Source: CBDDFV01 sp965227335 (lineage in GTDB: Bacteria; Planctomycetota; Phycisphaerae; Phycisphaerales; SM1A02). From it: 64,000 bases of DNA. Position 1 is the stretch's first letter, and each line of letters begins with the position of its first letter. Below are positions 34,162 to 42,538 of this stretch, piece after piece. Position numbers and translations under genes: made by a program. The notes under the pieces are model-generated. The model was not told where the DNA came from. It was given only the letters and a program-made list of their open reading frames with translations, and ran no database searches. Where the stretch lies: NCBI GenBank assembly GCA_965227335.1, contig CBDDFV010000001.1, positions 1,488,001 to 1,552,000 of the forward strand. Direction: 5' to 3'.

Positions 34162-35082
34162 ATGCCGTACGTTCCGGAACCAAAGCGACGCAGTTGCGCC
34201 TGCATGCAGTCGTTCTATCGCCTGTGTGACCTTGATCCACAGTTTCGGATTCGACAGGCGAAGCTCGAAGACGCGACACGCAAGCGCATGGCGGCAGGCC
34301 GACGGGCAGGAGATCGGGGGGTTAGGGTCATTCCTGTGGTCGTCCATGTCGTGTACAAGGACAAGGGCGACAAGATCGCAAAAGCGCAGGTGGCCAGCCA
34401 AATCAAGGTCTTGAACGCGGACTTCAATGGGAAGAACGGCGACATCTCAAAGGTGCCGCCCGCATGGAAGGGTCTCGTGGGGCAAGCGAATCTCCGATTC
34501 GAATTGGCCAAGGAAGACCCGAATGGTGGCTCGCACGAGGGGATCACCTACACCGAAACCGACCGCGAGTACTTTTCGTCCGATGACGATGTCAAGCGCA
34601 AGTCGACTGGCGGCGTCGGGCCTTGGGACACGGCGTACTACCTCAATATCTGGGTGTGTCGACTGGGCGACGGCTTGCTGGGCTATGCCCAGTTCCCGGG
34701 CGGACCGAAGGCCACCGATGGAGTGGTCATCACAACGACCGCCTTTGGTACTCGGGGAACGGCTCGCTCGCCTTTCAATCGAGGGCGTACGGCGACCCAC
34801 GAGGTCGGTCACTTTCTCAACCTGAGACACATCTGGGGCGATACGATTGTCTGTGGAGGCACCGACTTCGTTGCTGACACGCCGGACGCGAAGGGGCCAA
34901 ACTATGGAACGCCGGCCTTTCCTTCGGTGACCTGCGCAAACGGCCCTCATGGCGACATGTTCATGAACTACATGGACTATGTGGATGATGCCGCCATGTA
35001 CATGTTCACGATCGGTCAGGTCGAGAGAATGGACGCTGCACTCGCCGGACCGCGGGCAAGGCTGGGCTATCTGCAGGTGTAG
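34162..35082 (+). CDS. M43-family zinc metalloprotease
   Basis: 306 residues; AGAGGATC precedes the ATG. The metzincin site is H213-EVGHFLNLRHIWGD (three zinc His at 213, 217 and 223), with a Met-turn MNYMDYVDD at ~268-272. M43 includes cytophagalysin and PAPP-A-like proteases. No signal peptide is visible, and the N-terminus is polar with CAC and other Cys residues. Either export is non-classical or the true start is elsewhere. Active-site residues are intact. Confidence 0.88.
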   Translation: MPYVPEPKRRSCACMQSFYRLCDLDPQFRIRQAKLEDATRKRMAAGRRAGDRGVRVIPVVVHVVYKDKGDKIAKAQVASQIKVLNADFNGKNGDISKVPPAWKGLVGQANLRFELAKEDPNGGSHEGITYTETDREYFSSDDDVKRKSTGGVGPWDTAYYLNIWVCRLGDGLLGYAQFPGGPKATDGVVITTTAFGTRGTARSPFNRGRTATHEVGHFLNLRHIWGDTIVCGGTDFVADTPDAKGPNYGTPAFPSVTCANGPHGDMFMNYMDYVDDAAMYMFTIGQVERMDAALAGPRARLGYLQV

Positions 35083-35117
35083 GGGAACGGCCGCGCTGAG
35101 AGGTATGGGATCGTGGA

Positions 35118-35414
35118 TTGAACAGGGCTCTGCTCCAGCAACGTTGGATTCGAGATTGGGCCAGCCCCGGTCTGGTATTCGTGCCGTCTGATCTCGCGGC
35201 GCCAGCTCGGAGGCTGGAAGGGTTTCAATTTGACGAGGACGGGCATTACGCCCGACTGTCGGCCGGCAGCTCGGATGAGGTTACCGAGCAAACTGGGTCT
35301 TGGGTCGTCCGCGGAGATCGTCTCATCCTGAGGCCGAACGGTGAGACGGAAGGACCGACGGAGTTCCAGGTGATCTCGCTTGCGAGAGACCGTCTCGTGC
35401 TTCGATCAGACTGA
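35118..35414 (+). CDS. Small beta-rich protein
   Basis: 98 residues from a TTG at 35118. The sequence suggests a compact beta-barrel, lipocalin- or copper-resistance-like in outline (GFQFDEDGHYARL...GSWVVRGDRLILRPNGE...VISLARDRLVLRS). No signal peptide. It follows the M43 protease by 35 bases and may be co-expressed; an inhibitor or modulator role is only a guess. Confidence 0.55.
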   Translation: MNRALLQQRWIRDWASPGLVFVPSDLAAPARRLEGFQFDEDGHYARLSAGSSDEVTEQTGSWVVRGDRLILRPNGETEGPTEFQVISLARDRLVLRSD

Positions 35415-35497
35415 GCGCCCCCAACGGGAGCCAAGTTCCAGGCGGCCGTGGGGCGCGTTGGGTCGCTCGTCGGGAGCTGCTTCCGATGCGCGCTCAG

Positions 35498-36190
35498 TCA
35501 GGTTACCAAGGCTGCCCGGCCCGCCCGAGTCGCACTCCACAGTTCGCGGTCTCCCGTGCGCGACATGAGACGCTGCGCCAGTCCGTCCTGCTCAAGTTCT
35601 GTCAGGAGTCTCGTGACCTCCGCGGTCGGCAACTGCGTATCGGTGGACAGCCCCCCAACGGTCCGTCGGACAAAGCGATCGTGGCTCCTGAGCTCGTTCA
35701 GGACGATCGCCTTCGGCGAAGGGGGGTCGGTGGCATCGCCGATCGCGGCCAGCCGGGCGCCCTCCGGATCAACTTCGGGTTCCTCGAGCGTCTCTGTGAT
35801 GTCCTCGATCTCGGCATCGAGTGTGGCGACTTTGTCCCGCGTTTGTCGGGCCACCTTGAGCGCGTGGCGAGCGACATCGTCGATGAATCGTTGGGAGAAC
35901 ACGGCGGCCACCAGGCCAAAGCCGAATAGCACCAGTTTCTCGTTCATCAGAGAAGGGGCGGCCTCCCCGGGTGCAGCGGCGGGCTTTACGATCGTCGTGA
36001 CCAAATCGCTCGAGAGGAATGACAAGAACAAGGGCACAAGGAAAGCGGCGATTTCTCCCAATATGATCGCCTTACCGAAGCGCATCCCCGCGCTCGGACG
36101 CGGCGTTTCAGATTCCGAGGAATGATCGAGGAGGAAACTGCCCAGCCCACCAACGGCGCCGGCACCCGCGAGTATTAGGATGACATCCAT
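35498..36190 (-). CDS. Membrane protein with C-terminal winged-helix domain
   Basis: 230 residues from the ATG at 36190, with AGGAG 8 nt upstream. Two or three hydrophobic helices near 1-20, 38-55 and 80-100, then a coiled coil, then a wHTH (LPTAEVTRLLTELEQDGLAQ ... WSATRAGRAALV). The last part resembles small DNA-binding or adaptor winged helices of the MarR/ArsR fold. Its start codon overlaps that of the divergent zincin gene by two bases, and each start has its own Shine-Dalgarno, so the two are likely partners. Confidence 0.65.
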   Translation of the reverse strand: MDVILILAGAGAVGGLGSFLLDHSSESETPRPSAGMRFGKAIILGEIAAFLVPLFLSFLSSDLVTTIVKPAAAPGEAAPSLMNEKLVLFGFGLVAAVFSQRFIDDVARHALKVARQTRDKVATLDAEIEDITETLEEPEVDPEGARLAAIGDATDPPSPKAIVLNELRSHDRFVRRTVGGLSTDTQLPTAEVTRLLTELEQDGLAQRLMSRTGDRELWSATRAGRAALVT

Positions 36191-37361
36191 GGCCGAATCT
36201 CCTAGCTTCTCAAACAATGATAGTCGAGACGACGATCGCGTGCGTCGCCATATCGCGCCGAGCGGTCAGATCTACGACCTGCGGCACGGTGCCTCAGCCG
36301 ACGAGGTGTTCCTTCGTATCCAAGATGCCTTTCGCCTTGAACTCGACGAGTTGGTGACCCCTCGTGTTCGAAGGCAGACTACGTTCGACTTCACAGCGTT
36401 CGGCACAATTGACGCGTGTGCCGTGTGCGACGATGAGGATCCACGGCGGCACTACATCGGCATGCACATCGGAGCCCTTCCGGTGGTACTGGAGGCCACT
36501 CTCTCTCTAATGGCGTCAGGCAAGTTCCTGAGAGACATCGGGGATCCGGCGGTTGAAGCGAAGGACTGGTCGGATCGACACGCCGGTTTCACGCCGCAGG
36601 CTCTAATGAACGACCCGGACTCGCCGCCGGGCACAGTGCCTATGGTCGTCGGGCGGAGCGAACCCAACGATCCTGACCGGGCTCGATTCGCGTGGCTCCT
36701 GGGCTACTTGGCAATCGAGTACATGTTCATTCATGAACTTGCCCACGTCCTGAGCGGTCACACACTGCTTGCGCGAGGAAGACTATGCCTCAACGCGGTC
36801 GGAGGGGTCGCACGCACTCCTCGCGAGGCGCGGGAGTATCAGGTGATCGAGTTCGACGCGGATAACTACGCGTTCAGAGTCCTTGCGCCGTTAGTGATTG
36901 GCGGAGACACCATCCTGATCGGGTCTCAGGAATTCGATGGGTACTCGATTGAGCAGAGACTCCGTGCCTGGGCCCTCGCGACGATGGTCTATTTTCTTCT
37001 CAACGATCAAGCCGCTCGCCAACTGGCTGACTATTCGATGAGGCGTCACCCGCATCCGCATCTGCGGTTCGTTCTTTGCCTTGAGGCTACGGCGTTGTCG
37101 CTTCGGGACAACGGACGATCCGATCTGGTGGGAATGTGGGCGGAAGTGCATGCGGAATGTGCTCGCACGCTTTCGGTCGCCTGGCGCGGCATGCGTGCTC
37201 CGGGCGGCTTCTTCGACACGCTTGGCAATGGGGACGAGGTTCGCAGGCGATTTCGATCGCTCGCTGTGATGCTCCCGGCCTTGCACCGCAAGCTTCGGCG
37301 TTGGGACGCTCGCGTCCCATCACCGAGCCACTCGACCGTTTCGGAGCTCGGCGTCCCGTGA
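36189..37361 (+). CDS. HExxH zincin-like protein
   Basis: 390 residues from the ATG at 36189 (AGGA 7-8 nt upstream; an ATG at 36180 is also in frame). The motif H-ELA-H near residue 182 sits in a hydrophobic helix (IEYMFIHELAHVLSGH). A downstream EFDADNYAF supplies a third-ligand-like Glu, as in M48-type zincins. No signal peptide or membrane helix. The N-terminal part contains CAVCDDED, which might bind metal. It overlaps head-to-head with the membrane/wHTH gene. Candidate regulated protease of the defence-rich region; target unknown. Confidence 0.65.
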   Translation: MAESPSFSNNDSRDDDRVRRHIAPSGQIYDLRHGASADEVFLRIQDAFRLELDELVTPRVRRQTTFDFTAFGTIDACAVCDDEDPRRHYIGMHIGALPVVLEATLSLMASGKFLRDIGDPAVEAKDWSDRHAGFTPQALMNDPDSPPGTVPMVVGRSEPNDPDRARFAWLLGYLAIEYMFIHELAHVLSGHTLLARGRLCLNAVGGVARTPREAREYQVIEFDADNYAFRVLAPLVIGGDTILIGSQEFDGYSIEQRLRAWALATMVYFLLNDQAARQLADYSMRRHPHPHLRFVLCLEATALSLRDNGRSDLVGMWAEVHAECARTLSVAWRGMRAPGGFFDTLGNGDEVRRRFRSLAVMLPALHRKLRRWDARVPSPSHSTVSELGVP

Positions 37362-37517
37362 GCAATGCCAACGGAGTCGGTGCATCCAGCGCGTCAGGTT
37401 GCGCGTCTCGATCTGCGGGCATTTGGTGGATGTCAGGTGGGTGCGGTGGCGAGCAAAGCCGCGGTTCCTGGTCGTCAGAACGCGGATTGCCGCCGTCAGC
37501 GATGTCGTGCCTGAGAC

Positions 37518-37559
37518 TTCGTAAAGCTCCGGTCAGGGGTTCGAGTCCCCTGGGACGCA
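37518..37559 (+). other. tRNA-Thr(CGT) 3' half (attachment-site remnant)
   Basis: From the anticodon loop TTCGTAA (37518-37524) the sequence folds as a tRNA-Thr: AGCTC, variable CGGTC, T arm AGGGG-TTCGAGT-CCCCT, acceptor strand GGGACGC and discriminator A. The preceding bases only partly match the needed 5' anticodon strand, and no acceptor 5' strand (GCGTCCC) sits at tRNA distance; the one seen near 37350 is ~160 bases too far away. It marks a boundary of an element that entered a tRNA-Thr gene. Confidence 0.7.
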
Positions 37560-37606
37560 GCGTGCACCGGATGAACTCCAAGATCGCCCAAGGCAAGGCG
37601 GAGATA

Positions 37607-38266
37607 TCAGCAAGGTGATGCTCCCTGATCCGTCCCGCCGCTAGCCGGATACTCCATGGAGGCGAGATCATCAAGTGGTCCCAACTCCAATCGCAATCTC
37701 GTCTCGCCCTGATCAGCAGGATCGTTGGGAGCCAGCGAGGGATCTGGATCTACGTCACTTGAGAACTGGTAGGGGTTGCGAATCAGAACACGCCACTCCA
37801 GCTGGGCCGAATGCTTCGAGTCCTTAGTAAAGTGGGCCTGGTCTGCGATGTCCTTCGGGTACTCGGGAGAGTCGTGATCCAAGTATCGCACCTTGCCAAA
37901 CTCGATCCTGGCAGTCGGTTCATGGTCGAGAATGAGGCTATGTTGCAGCTCATTCTCCGCCCACCTCTTCATGCGTGTAATCAGACTGTGGATGTCTCGA
38001 ATGGAGATTCGAGCCCTGTCTTCCCAGCCGGGCGGTGGTTCCCTGCTGGAAGTGAGGCACAATAAGTACCCGACCTGAACGCAGGCTCCGCCATCTCGGG
38101 CTACACCTTCGCGTGGGTCCCCGACGGGCGACTGATCAGCTCGATAGTGACTGTCGTTGCGAAGCTGCAGGTCCCCCCTCATGAATCCGATCGAGTACTC
38201 GGGGCGTATAAAGTGATAGAGCACCTCAGGCGGCTCATCCCAAATGTTCACAATAACCTTCATCAT
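37607..38266 (-). CDS. Unknown protein of the defence-like cluster
   Basis: 219 residues from the ATG at 38266. The frame stays open upstream (ATG at 38341) but the RBS evidence is poor for every start. Visible features: VLYHFIRPEYSIGFMRGDLQ, DPREG, and FTKDSKHSAQLEWRVLIRNP. This layout (an aromatic start, a GDxxEG-like site, then a K...Q.EWR motif) recalls DUF2971-like proteins common next to phage-defence genes. No function can be assigned. It is last in a minus-strand run that begins with the DUF4297 nuclease. Confidence 0.5.
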   Translation of the reverse strand: MMKVIVNIWDEPPEVLYHFIRPEYSIGFMRGDLQLRNDSHYRADQSPVGDPREGVARDGGACVQVGYLLCLTSSREPPPGWEDRARISIRDIHSLITRMKRWAENELQHSLILDHEPTARIEFGKVRYLDHDSPEYPKDIADQAHFTKDSKHSAQLEWRVLIRNPYQFSSDVDPDPSLAPNDPADQGETRLRLELGPLDDLASMEYPASGGTDQGASPC

Positions 38267-38448
38267 TGCGGGATCTCGCGGGCAGGCAGAGGGTCTGATG
38301 ACGAACCGATCACCGCTTAACTGGTCCGAGTCGTCCTGCATGTTCAGTCGACTGTCAAGCGCCAGGCCATGCTTGCGCCGCGAACGCCCTGCTTTGATGG
38401 CGATGGCGGTCGGCTCGAGCCTCCGAAGCGGCGAGGTGATGTACTTTC

Positions 38449-38898
38449 TCAGCTGTTTCTCGCCGCTGAGCGTTCGCGACTCAAAAAACGAAATACCCAA
38501 TCGCGCAGCTCGTAATACTCTGGGGCGTCCTGGTCTGGCAGCGGGACGGGATAGTGGTCGCCTCCAGTCCATTGGGCATGCCACGATCTGTTTCGAATCA
38601 CGCCCATATAGTCTGACCCACCTTCGAACTGATCAGCGGTGACATCGAGGATCAGACTGCCGTACTCGAGCCACGCGTGTGACTGCCCGCCGTCTCGCCA
38701 TCCTGAGCGATACACCAAGCCCTCTCGAAGGCCGCACTGCTGGGACAGGAACTCCGCCAGCATGTGTGATGCAGCAGAGCACTGTCCTGCCGGAAATCGA
38801 GCGAAGCAGCCGTACGAATCGGCACCAGGGGCCCTTGAGGCCCGTAGGCATGCGTCTCTGAATCTCATCACATGCAAAGTCAGTTCACTCTGATCCAT
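38449..38898 (-). CDS. Papain/transglutaminase-fold hypothetical protein
   Basis: 149 residues from the ATG at 38898. A possible Cys-His-Asp triad is arranged as FPAGQC40SAASHMLAEFL, QSH74AWLEYG and LILD85VTADQF. This order is typical of papain-like/transglutaminase folds found in deamidases and small proteases. I recognise the pattern as a widespread hypothetical family with no assigned role. It lies 97 bases downstream of the SMC-like ATPase on the same strand, so it may be a third component of that module. Confidence 0.62.
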   Translation of the reverse strand: MDQSELTLHVMRFRDACLRASRAPGADSYGCFARFPAGQCSAASHMLAEFLSQQCGLREGLVYRSGWRDGGQSHAWLEYGSLILDVTADQFEGGSDYMGVIRNRSWHAQWTGGDHYPVPLPDQDAPEYYELRDWVFRFLSRERSAARNS

Positions 38899-38994
38899 CT
38901 CAAGACCACCATCACTAAGAAGTCGTGACCGATGCCCGGGGGCCATCCAGACTCCACCCGCGATCGCTAATCGAAGCCGCCAACAGGTGATTGT

Positions 38995-40701
38995 CTAATC
39001 CGTGCTGTGACGCACCGAGGCATCGAGTAGGGGTACGAGTTCGGAACGCGCGTCGTTGTAGTCCTCTTGGCGGAGCACGTGGTGCTTCCGGGTCAGTTCG
39101 ATCACGCCGCCGCCAAAGTCGGTCTCTCGATCGTCAGCAAGGGCGAGGATCAACTGCACACCGGTAGGCCGCTCATCTCTAATGGCGTCGAGGATCTTCT
39201 GGTAGCTCTCTGAGTCTTGATCTTGCTGCTGTGGAGAGTCAATCACAAGCGGGCACATCGCGCAGCTAGAGTATCGATCGATCGTATGGATTTGTGCCAA
39301 GAAGAACGCGAGTATCGCTCGCGGTTGATCGCTTCCAGTTTCCTTTACGCGGGCATCGATCCTCTTGTACGACTCCGGGGGGAGATTCCGTACCTCCAGC
39401 CGTTGTAGCAGTCGCGTGACCTCCCCTCGGTAGAAGTCCTGGATCTCCTTGCTACGCGTCTTATCCTCGAACTGCTTCATGGCCTTCTTTGCAGCGATCT
39501 TCGCAGCTTCAGCGGCACCGATCTTCTCGTCAAGCTCTGCGATTTGTCGCCGAACTACTCGGCGCATCTCTCGTCGGCCTTCGCTTCGCAGAATGTCCTG
39601 CAGGACAAGCTGTTCCCGCTTCACCTCAAGCAGCGACTTGACTCCAATGACAAGCGACTTGGCCCTCTCGCTGCTGTTCTTTGCCTCCTCATAGTCCGAC
39701 TCGGCACGGCGGCGATCTTCGTCAAGTTGGGCAAGGAGCGCCATGCAGCTATCCTCGTCAACTGCGATGGCAAACCGTTCAGCGAAGCCGTTCTCGTATT
39801 CCGCATGACAGACCGGGCACTGAATGTGGTCGCCTGCGATCGATGCGGCAAACTCGCGATCGGCGCGCAGTTCGTCGAGTGCTCGTCTCGTGATTTCATG
39901 CTGCTGAATCGTCGCTTTGAGTGACCCGTAGGCTGCCGCCATTCGACTACGCTGAATGGTCTCTTCTTCCTGGAGAGAGTTGCAGCGGTCAAGCAGTAAC
40001 TCAACTTCATCCCGGAATGCATCAAGATTCAGGCTGAAGTCAGCCATTTCCAACTCAGCCTCGACTCGCTGAAGAACTGAGTCAAGCATCTCGCGTTCTT
40101 GTCGGAGCGGCTGCGCTTCGGCTTCGGCGGCAGACATCTTGGCCTTGGCGGCGTAGTATTCCGACGGTCGAATGCCGAAATGGAAGAAAAGAACATCTCG
40201 AATGGGCGACTTGAACTGTTTGAGCCGACTGAATGAACATAGTTTGTCGGTCCAGCCCGCATCTTGATCGATGTAGAAGGGGAGAAACAAGAACGCTGGC
40301 GTTGCCTGCGTCTCGTCGCCGCCACGGTTGCTTGTCAAGAGCAAGCGAAAGTCAAAGAGCTGAGCAATCGCAGGGCCGAGCTCCTTCGTGACGCTCGTGT
40401 AGCTGTCGATGAGCTGGTCATTCTCATCGAAAAACGAGAAGCGTGAGCCATGGCGGATTGCGCGGAATCGCTGCTCGTCCACGCGGAAGCGCAGGGAACT
40501 GATGGCACCCGCGTTCTGCCATCTCGGATGGATGTTGGGCGGATCAGCTCCGAGGGTGGCGTACAGCGACTTGAGAATCGCCGACTTGCCGGTGTCATTT
40601 GCTCCCCGAACTATCGTTGTTTCGGGGTGCAGCGGTACTCGTCGAGCGGCTCGCTCGACCTGCGACATCAACAGTAGCTCGTCGAATCGCAAGCTTCTCA
40701 T
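38995..40701 (-). CDS. SMC/Rad50-like ATPase of a Lamassu or ABC-3C-type defence module
   Basis: 568 residues. Walker A GANDTGKS at 33-40; long coiled-coil arms with a CPVC pair at 295-298 resembling a Rad50 zinc hook; Walker B PLVIDSP at 484-490. The whole follows the split-ATPase plan of SMC proteins, though shorter than chromosomal SMC. Its ATG overlaps the stop of the upstream DUF4297 gene (ATGA), so the two are translated together. In known Lamassu systems an SMC sensor restrains or activates a nuclease effector; here that is an inference from the gene pair. Confidence 0.85.
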   Translation of the reverse strand: MRSLRFDELLLMSQVERAARRVPLHPETTIVRGANDTGKSAILKSLYATLGADPPNIHPRWQNAGAISSLRFRVDEQRFRAIRHGSRFSFFDENDQLIDSYTSVTKELGPAIAQLFDFRLLLTSNRGGDETQATPAFLFLPFYIDQDAGWTDKLCSFSRLKQFKSPIRDVLFFHFGIRPSEYYAAKAKMSAAEAEAQPLRQEREMLDSVLQRVEAELEMADFSLNLDAFRDEVELLLDRCNSLQEEETIQRSRMAAAYGSLKATIQQHEITRRALDELRADREFAASIAGDHIQCPVCHAEYENGFAERFAIAVDEDSCMALLAQLDEDRRRAESDYEEAKNSSERAKSLVIGVKSLLEVKREQLVLQDILRSEGRREMRRVVRRQIAELDEKIGAAEAAKIAAKKAMKQFEDKTRSKEIQDFYRGEVTRLLQRLEVRNLPPESYKRIDARVKETGSDQPRAILAFFLAQIHTIDRYSSCAMCPLVIDSPQQQDQDSESYQKILDAIRDERPTGVQLILALADDRETDFGGGVIELTRKHHVLRQEDYNDARSELVPLLDASVRHSTD

Positions 40702-41819
40702 GCTTCTTCTTCCGCAGCATCCGGATCAACAGGCGGTACCCCGGTTGCTTCATGGATCAGTACTCCTATCATAGACCGAACATACTCGAGCGGGCGGCGA
40801 GCGGCAAGTCGCTTCGGGAGTGACTGGCGCACCGCCTCGATTGTCTCCCAGAGGCCGGGGAGAGCCTCCGTGACTGCGATAGCAGCTTCGACTGCGGTCA
40901 TGTCGTCGGCGAGGAGCGCATCGGTCGGGTCCAATCGCTCGATGACGAAGCGACGGACCGATCGACGCATCTGATTCACTTCCTGAAACGGTCGGTGCTC
41001 CGTGTTCAGGCGATCGCAGATGAGGGAAGCGAAGTCCGCTCGACGCGGCTCGGCACAGGCATCTGCGAGCATCGCGGTGAATTTCTCGCGAGTAATCGAC
41101 TTCAACGCACAGAGGGTCTTGAAGTCACCGATCGGGGCCTCATGTCCTAGCGCGCGAACGAGCTCGCTCTTCACCGCCCGGTATAGCGCTGTGGGAGGAA
41201 CGCAGTGTGTTGTCGGAATTGCATCGAGGAACTCTACGAGGCGCCCGATGGCCTGTTTCGCGTGGTCATGCGGCACGAGTCCCGATCGTTCGTAATCGAG
41301 TATCGACAAGTCAACAGGAGGTGAGGAGAGCCCGTGTTCTGATTGAAGTGCTTGCGCGATGGCTGTCATATCGTCCTTCGAGAGCGAATCGAACCGAAGT
41401 GCTTGGGCATCAGTGGTCTTGCGACCATTGATGTCCGTCATCTTGATCGGAGCGTTGCTGACGAATGAAATCCGACTGACGTCGTCGCCGAGGCTGACTA
41501 CGTGGCCGAACAACTTGCCGACGATCGACAGGAGCGGGCCGCCCGATCCCGATGGCCGTTTTAGCAATTGCGTTCGTGTCCAGTTGCCATTGGACTTGGA
41601 TTTTATCTGGAAGCACGATAGCGTCGACGGGTCACTTGCGGAGTCGAGAATGAGGACGTCATCGTGGTAATCAATGACGACGACATAGTCGTCGTCGGCG
41701 GCATGAAGCTCGAGTATTCGACACAGAGCCCAGTCGAGTTGATAGTCAAAGCGGTTGGCCGCGATGGATCCGCTGCGCTCCCGTGGGGAGTGCGCACATA
41801 GACTCTGTGCAATCGCCAT
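40698..41819 (-). CDS. DUF4297 (Cap4-like) nuclease, likely effector of the SMC module
   Basis: 373 residues from the ATG at 41819, the start nearest the conserved region; a further ATG lies at 41840. The N-terminal domain shows the DUF4297 dsDNA-nuclease pattern: SIAANRFDYQLDWAL, then VVIDYHDDVLIL and FQIKSK. These provide an Asp50/Asp54 ... Gln71-x-Lys73 catalytic set of the PD-(D/E)xK type. The C-terminal ~280 residues are helical and unrecognised, a possible ABC-3C adaptor. Predicted to cut DNA when the SMC partner detects infection. Same strand and 4-base overlap with the ATPase gene. Confidence 0.82.
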   Translation of the reverse strand: MAIAQSLCAHSPRERSGSIAANRFDYQLDWALCRILELHAADDDYVVVIDYHDDVLILDSASDPSTLSCFQIKSKSNGNWTRTQLLKRPSGSGGPLLSIVGKLFGHVVSLGDDVSRISFVSNAPIKMTDINGRKTTDAQALRFDSLSKDDMTAIAQALQSEHGLSSPPVDLSILDYERSGLVPHDHAKQAIGRLVEFLDAIPTTHCVPPTALYRAVKSELVRALGHEAPIGDFKTLCALKSITREKFTAMLADACAEPRRADFASLICDRLNTEHRPFQEVNQMRRSVRRFVIERLDPTDALLADDMTAVEAAIAVTEALPGLWETIEAVRQSLPKRLAARRPLEYVRSMIGVLIHEATGVPPVDPDAAEEEA

Positions 41820-42154
41820 GCCTAGCGAGTATACAAGCATTGCTGTGCCCAGCGAGGCATGTTGGGGCCAATGAGTTCGCAAGACCCGCGGGTGGCAGTG
41901 TTGGACCGTCGATGACGTAATTGGCTCATCGAAGCGGGCTACGAGCCGAGTTCTTGACCGCGAACGGGTTCCGGTTGCCCTCGCATGCGGAAACGAAGGT
42001 TGCGGCACAGTCAAAACCTCTCGGGTCGCCTGGCCTCCGGCGACTTCGCTACACCCCGAGCCGGGCAGGAGTGCCCGGCGGCTCGCCCGATATTGCAGAA
42101 TCGAAGGCGCGGGTCTTGACTTCGTCATGGTTCAAGTTAGCATATGTGTGAACA

Positions 42155-42538
42155 ATGACCGCGAACCGAGACATCCCGATCGGCGACCGCCTTCGCCGGC
42201 ACCGCATTGAAGTGCTCCAGAAGACGCTTCGGGCGGTGGCGAAGGAGCTTGATGTCTCTCCGCCCTACATCGTTGATCTGGAGAAGGGCAATCGCCGGCC
42301 TTCTGAGGACCTCTTGGTCCGCATGGCCAAGGTGTACCAGCTACCCGAAGCGGATCTTCGCGCTGGGTTCAGTCGGGCCCCGGCAGTTGTGGAGCAGATC
42401 GCCTCCCAAGACTCCGTGACCGTCGAGAAAGTCCCAGAGTTCCTCCGGACGGCCAAGGACTTCACGCCAGAGCAATGGGACCGGCTTATCGCTCAGGCGA
42501 AGAAGATGAAGGGCTCTGGGAAGGGCAAGCGATCGTGA
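42155..42538 (+). CDS. XRE-family regulator paired with ImmA/IrrE
   Basis: 127 residues. An XRE HTH spans residues ~10-65 (LRRHRIEVLQKTLRAVAKEL...YIVDLEKGNRRPSED), followed by a helical tail that in such pairs contacts the protease. The next gene overlaps its stop by 4 bases (GTGA). By analogy with ImmR of mobile elements it probably represses the excision/transfer genes until the protease cleaves it. Confidence 0.88.
   Translation: MTANRDIPIGDRLRRHRIEVLQKTLRAVAKELDVSPPYIVDLEKGNRRPSEDLLVRMAKVYQLPEADLRAGFSRAPAVVEQIASQDSVTVEKVPEFLRTAKDFTPEQWDRLIAQAKKMKGSGKGKRS

Noticed and set aside
37350..37559. A split or intron-containing tRNA-Thr using GCGTCCC near 37350
   Set aside because: The two halves are ~160 bases too far apart and no intron structure or D arm was found; GCGTCCC overlaps the zincin gene end.
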